Source of the DNA: Fidelibacterota bacterium
GTDB lineage: Bacteria > Fidelibacterota > Marinisomatia > Marinisomatales > Marinisomataceae
Length of the DNA stretch: 64,000 nucleotides
NCBI GenBank assembly: GCA_019654715.1
Contig: BPEH01000002.1
Coordinates: 29,176 to 93,175, forward strand
Reading direction: 5' to 3'
Shown: piece after piece, positions 60,500-64,000 of the stretch
Layout of the letters: each line of letters starts with the position of its first letter
Position numbering within the stretch: position 1 is the first letter of the stretch
The notes under the pieces: model-generated
Seen by the model: the letters and a program-made list of their open reading frames with translations, nothing else
What the model was told of the DNA's origin: nothing
The model's database searches: none
Position numbers and translations under genes: made by a program

Positions 60500-62045
60500 T
60501 ATTTACTCAATAGCCTATTGGTGATGACCTGTACTATATCTTTGTCCTCATCATCTAATCTAAATATCCATATTAATGTCACATAGACTAATAGGATAAA
60601 GAGCGCTCCCAACAAAAGATAAATTATGAGATGCAATATAGAGGAATGGTAATCAAAATAGCCTGATTCAAATATATATGGTTTTACAAAATACACAATC
60701 ATTCCTGTTGATAATCCAGCAAGAATTGGTTTAAGTAATTTTGTTGATAACAAATTCAGTTTCAACAAAGAATAATTTTCAAAGAATCTTAATAAACTAA
60801 TTAAGAAAAGAGCAATGGTTGTTCCCATTGCTGCTCCAGCAATACCAAATTGTTCAATCAACATTATATTTAAAAAAATGTTTGTAAAAAGTGCAACTAA
60901 AGCATTAATAAGATTATATTTTTGAAACCCACTCATTGTAAGGGATGGAGATCCTAATCCAAAAACAGCTTGAATCATAATTCCTACTGTTAATATTGGT
61001 AGAGCAAGCGCATTATAACCAAATTCAGATCCAAAAAGAAATTCAGATCCAAAAAGCATCAATATTGTATTTGAAAACAAAATTAAGAATATAAATAAAG
61101 GCAAGCTTGTTAATAAAATCCATTTGGTGGATAATTGAAATACTTCCACCATTTTCTTTTGGTTCCCTTCATGAAAATATTGAGAAAAAAGTGGTGCAAA
61201 AATACTTGCGAACGCAAATAAAATCATTCTTATTAACCCAGCGGTACGTTCTACGGGATGGTATAGACCAACATCCTCAGCATCTTTCAAATTCCAAGCA
61301 TAATTATATCAGTCCAATGCATAATGATACCAATTGCAGAAACAAACATTAAAGGAAGAGAAAATCTCAAAATTTTAGTATCAATTTTAGCATTAATAAC
61401 TTTTTTAACACTGATATCAACAAACTTCCTCAAGTAAAATAAGATCAAAAAGAAACCAATTATAGCAGAAACAACTGTAGGGGCTAAAATTGCAATTTTT
61501 GGTCCAAAATATAGATAGGAAAGTATCATGGTAAGCAATAATGTAAATGGATTAATAATCTGATTAACAAAAACCTTATACTTTAATATTTTAAATCCTT
61601 GCGTAGCAAAGGAAGCAATCAAAGTTGTTACTGTAAAAGGCAGTGTAAGAGCATAGACTTTGATAACCGTAGATAAAAATTCACCTTCATTGAATAAAGT
61701 GAGTACAATCCAATCAGAACAAAAATAAATCAATAATCCAATCACAAGACTGGATATAAATCCCATTTTAATAGATGAATAGATACTATTTCTAACATTG
61801 GCATTTTCTTCTTTTTCCCTGCTAACATAGCGAAGCACACCATTATCAAGCCCCATAATGCCAAAAATTTCTCCAATACGAGTAACAGCATTTCCAAGAG
61901 AATAAATACCCAACATTTGAGGTCCAAGCCATCTAGCCATCATTATTGAGAATAAATAACGAAACAGTGAACCCATCCCCATACCGCCAAATGATATAGA
62001 TGCTTCTTTAGCTACCTTTCTTCCTATAACATTATTACTCATCAC
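60499..62045 (-). CDS. Polysaccharide flippase of the MOP/Wzx family (one frameshift)
   Basis: A 12-14 helix protein of about 515 residues that should flip lipid-linked oligosaccharides across the inner membrane. The N-terminus reads GGMGMGSLFRYLFSIMMARW with LGPQMLGIYSLGNAV downstream, typical of Wzx-like flippases. The C-terminal half has LALPILTVGIMIQA and GAAMGTTIAL. The frame breaks near 61290, where DIIMLGI and AWNLKDAEDVGLYHPVERTA rejoin with one base. It carries an 18-bp tandem duplication (see repeat). It lies with two glycosyltransferases and a YfhO-like protein. Confidence 0.85.
61021..61056 (-). repeat. Perfect 18-bp tandem duplication inside the flippase gene
   Basis: The plus-strand unit aaattcagatccaaaaag occurs twice in a row (61021-61038 and 61039-61056). 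It is in frame and gives a doubled six-residue unit, LFGSEF-LFGSEF, in a loop of the flippase. It may be slippage in the genome or an assembly artefact; it does not break the frame. Confidence 0.9.
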
Positions 62046-62054
62046 TATCTTAAT

Positions 62055-62890
62055 TTAAAATATATCCACTTCAAGAACCCACCTGGCAAATAAAAAAATA
62101 TCCAATACAAAGTTATCGTAATTAATTGTATGCCTGATGCATGTTTCCAAAAAAACCCTAATTTGATTTAATAATTTCATTCTTATTTTTTCAAAAGAAT
62201 TATCTCCCAATGATTGAGAAACACTATGTAGTATAATTGATTTCGGAGAATATATAATTTTATTATTTCCTTGTTTAGCTCTCACACTTAAATCAACGTC
62301 TTCGCAATACATGGTAAAGGTATTATCAAAACGATTTAATTTCTCAAAATCAGATGCTTTTATACATAAGCAACATCCTGTAGCATACATTGTTTCCATT
62401 GGAAAAGAATATCTTGGACCGTCAAATTCTCTTATTCCAATATGATTGATGATTCCCTTCCAAAAACTGACTACACCTCCAGCATACCATACTCTATTGG
62501 TATCTTTAGAAAATAAAATCTTTGGTACAGAAATGATAAAATCAGAATCATTTAAGAAAGGATTAATTAAATGATGAAGAAAATCCCTACTAACAAGAGT
62601 ATCATTATTTAAAAAAAGAAAGAAATCATCCTCATTGAATGAGAGGTAGTCAATAGCGGCATTATTCCCTCCAGCATACTTCAAATTTTTGTCTAGAGAT
62701 AATAATTTAACATCTGGAAAATTATTCTTGAAGAGCTCAACAGAACCATCAGAAGAATTATTATCAACAATCAAAATTTCATAATTAGGATAATCAATTC
62801 GTTGAATCGATAGTAAACACTGTTCAGTTAATTCCTTATTATTCCAATTAAGAACAATAAATGTACTTTTGGATAGATATTATCTTCCAT
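62055..62890 (-). CDS. Family 2 glycosyltransferase (frameshift near N-terminus)
   Basis: A GT-A fold glycosyltransferase resembling rhamnosyltransferase-like GT2 enzymes. FIVLNWNNKELTEQCLLSI is at the N-terminus and ILIVDNNSSDGSVELFKNNF follows. The DxD-like LFLNNDTLV, VWYAGGVVSFW and ATGCCLCIKASDFEKL come next, with DNTFTMYCEDVDLSVRAKQ (acceptor-side ED). The ATG at 62890 overlaps the GT4 stop by 11 nt, but reaching the main frame needs one base added near 62870. It ends at a membrane-near helix. Cytoplasmic, sugar unknown. Confidence 0.85.
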
Positions 62891-63975
62891 TTATTTTTTC
62901 TTCAAAATTTTTCCATGAAAATTTTTCTTTATAATTCTTGATAAACAAACTCATTTCTTCAAAAATTTTTTTCAAAAAAATAATTAATTTTTCTGATAAA
63001 TCCTTTTCATCGGGGTTGACAATGAAACCAGTCTTATTTTCAACTAATATTCTTTCAAACCCCAACATCTGTAACAACAACAGGACGATTAAAATTATAA
63101 GCAAGAGATAGATACCACTTTGTGAGGCAGTTTTATAAGGAAGAACAACGATATCAGAAGATATAAAATACTTTGCAATATTATGCTCTTCTACAAACTG
63201 TAAATCAAATAAAAATTTATCTTTCAAATTGGCTTTATCTATTAAATCATAATATTTTGACATCGATTCATAATTTTCTCCCTACTACAAGAACTTTTAA
63301 ATCAGAAACACGATTGTTTAAGTATTTCACTGAATTAATAAGTAAATCAAATCCTTTATAGTCTCTAATTAATCCAAAAAATAAAATAACATTTTTATTA
63401 GAAATTTTTAGTGCTTCTTTAGCAGTATCTTTTGTATAAGATCTACTATCTAACGATACAATGGATGAAAAGGGATCAATAATTTCTTTGTCTTTATTGA
63501 GATTAATAATTTGATTTTTGAAAAACTATTCATCACTATGCAATAATCAACATGTTTTAACAATAATTTTAATAAATATCTCTCATAAGGTTTATTCTGA
63601 TGAGAAATAACATTGTGGAAAAAAAATATATCGATTTCCTTTCTTTATGCGCTTAAGTAGATACAAATAAACCGGAATAAAAAAAAAATGCCAATAAGAG
63701 ATGATAACTTTATCAGGATTAAATTTTTTTTTTTATTTTTTTACCCGAAACCATGTAAAAATATTAATTGGATTAATTACACTATAAACATTATCATTAT
63801 TAACTTTTTTATCTTGGTATTGGGTTTTTCCAGGAAAAAGAATATTTGGATAGAGTTTTTTGAAATTTATTACGCTAACATCATTATTTTTTGATAACTG
63901 TTTAAAAAGAGCATAATGAAAATCAGAAATACCACCTCTTAATGGTGGAAATGGACCAATGGTAACAATCTTCAA
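62880..63975 (-). CDS. Family 4 glycosyltransferase (several frameshifts)
   Basis: A GT-B fold glycosyltransferase of about 365 residues. The N-terminus MKIVTIGPFPPLRGGISDFH is typical of GT4 (donor/acceptor glycine-rich loop). ILFFGLIRDYKGFDLLI opens the C-terminal domain, and GFIVNPDEKDLSEKL lies near the end. The E-x7-E region is partly lost: DIVVLPYKTASQSGI is visible, but the next stretch shifts frame near 63100. Other breaks are near 63735, 63650, 63520 and 63280. The 25 bases upstream at the window edge show nothing. Confidence 0.75.
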
Positions 63976-64000
63976 TTAATCTACTCGATTATTTCTTTAA

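Noticed and set aside
1..64000. tRNA genes, CRISPR arrays, insertion sequences
   Set aside because: Read through the gaps between genes by eye; no cloverleaf with TTCGANN loop, no regular spaced repeats and no transposase motif were found. A covariance-model scan would be needed to be certain.

Overview
This is an AT-rich (roughly 30% GC by eye), densely packed bacterial chromosome segment from a diderm with peptidoglycan. It carries LapA/LapB, a lipoprotein signal peptidase, a periplasmic DegP, DsbD, an LptF/G-type permease and an O-unit-type flippase. AT-richness, a eukaryote-like phosphomannomutase, a class II OMP decarboxylase, an ALDH4A1-type P5C dehydrogenase and Na+-driven transporters suggest a streamlined marine bacterium. 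Candidatus Marinimicrobia (SAR406) is my best guess, but this is inference; a marker-gene tree would settle it. No tRNA, rRNA, CRISPR array, IS element or prophage was seen.

Layout. (1) 1-3.8 kb, minus strand: a small hypothetical gene, an M23 peptidase, miaB, lapA and lapB (runs off the edge). (2) 3.8-16.6 kb, minus strand: a complete-looking division and cell wall (dcw) operon, mraZ-rsmH-ftsL-ftsI-murD-ftsW-murG-murC-murB-ftsQ-ftsA-ftsZ. It has a clear promoter and candidate MraZ box at the head and a hairpin terminator at the tail. murE, murF and mraY are missing from their usual place between ftsI and murD. A broken rodZ-like gene and a maf remnant lie just upstream. (3) 17.6-30.4 kb, mainly plus strand: central metabolism and translation (aconitase, gatB, dusB, P5C dehydrogenase, sucCD, ndk, a SPOR protein), then rpmF-fabD-fabG-acpP-fabF, with rpmB on the minus strand. 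(4) 30.4-34.3 kb, minus strand: a PGI/PMI isomerase, a polyprenyl synthase, a eukaryotic-type phosphomannomutase and a wrecked AGCS symporter. (5) 34.3-36.4 kb, plus strand: an LptF/G permease and an unusual gene resembling the 5-hmdU DNA kinase/DNA base hypermodification family. (6) 36.4-50.1 kb, minus strand: one long run pyrF-pyrE-patatin-dsbD-degP-ileS-dksA-like-lspA-rluD-xer-pckA-greA. (7) 50.2-53.8 kb: a GNAT acetyltransferase, two Na+-coupled transporters and a small lipoprotein. (8) 53.8-64 kb, minus strand: hflX, a BatA-like membrane protein, a PASTA protein, fmt, def, yajC and an envelope glycan set (YfhO-like protein, flippase, GT2, GT4).

Many reading frames are interrupted, very often by one-base indels in A/T runs, even in essential genes (ftsW, ftsI, ileS, fabD, fabF). 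Breaks are sparse at 0-16 kb and 36-62 kb and dense at 16.6-36.3 kb. I read most of them as sequence error, not pseudogenes. Spans for broken genes therefore cover the whole inferred gene, and lengths need not be multiples of three.

Functionally the window combines septum and wall synthesis, envelope assembly (lipoproteins, LPS transport, periplasmic folding, surface glycans), type II fatty acid synthesis and TCA/gluconeogenesis enzymes. The most unexpected item is the DNA-hypermodification-like gene at 35.4-36.4 kb.
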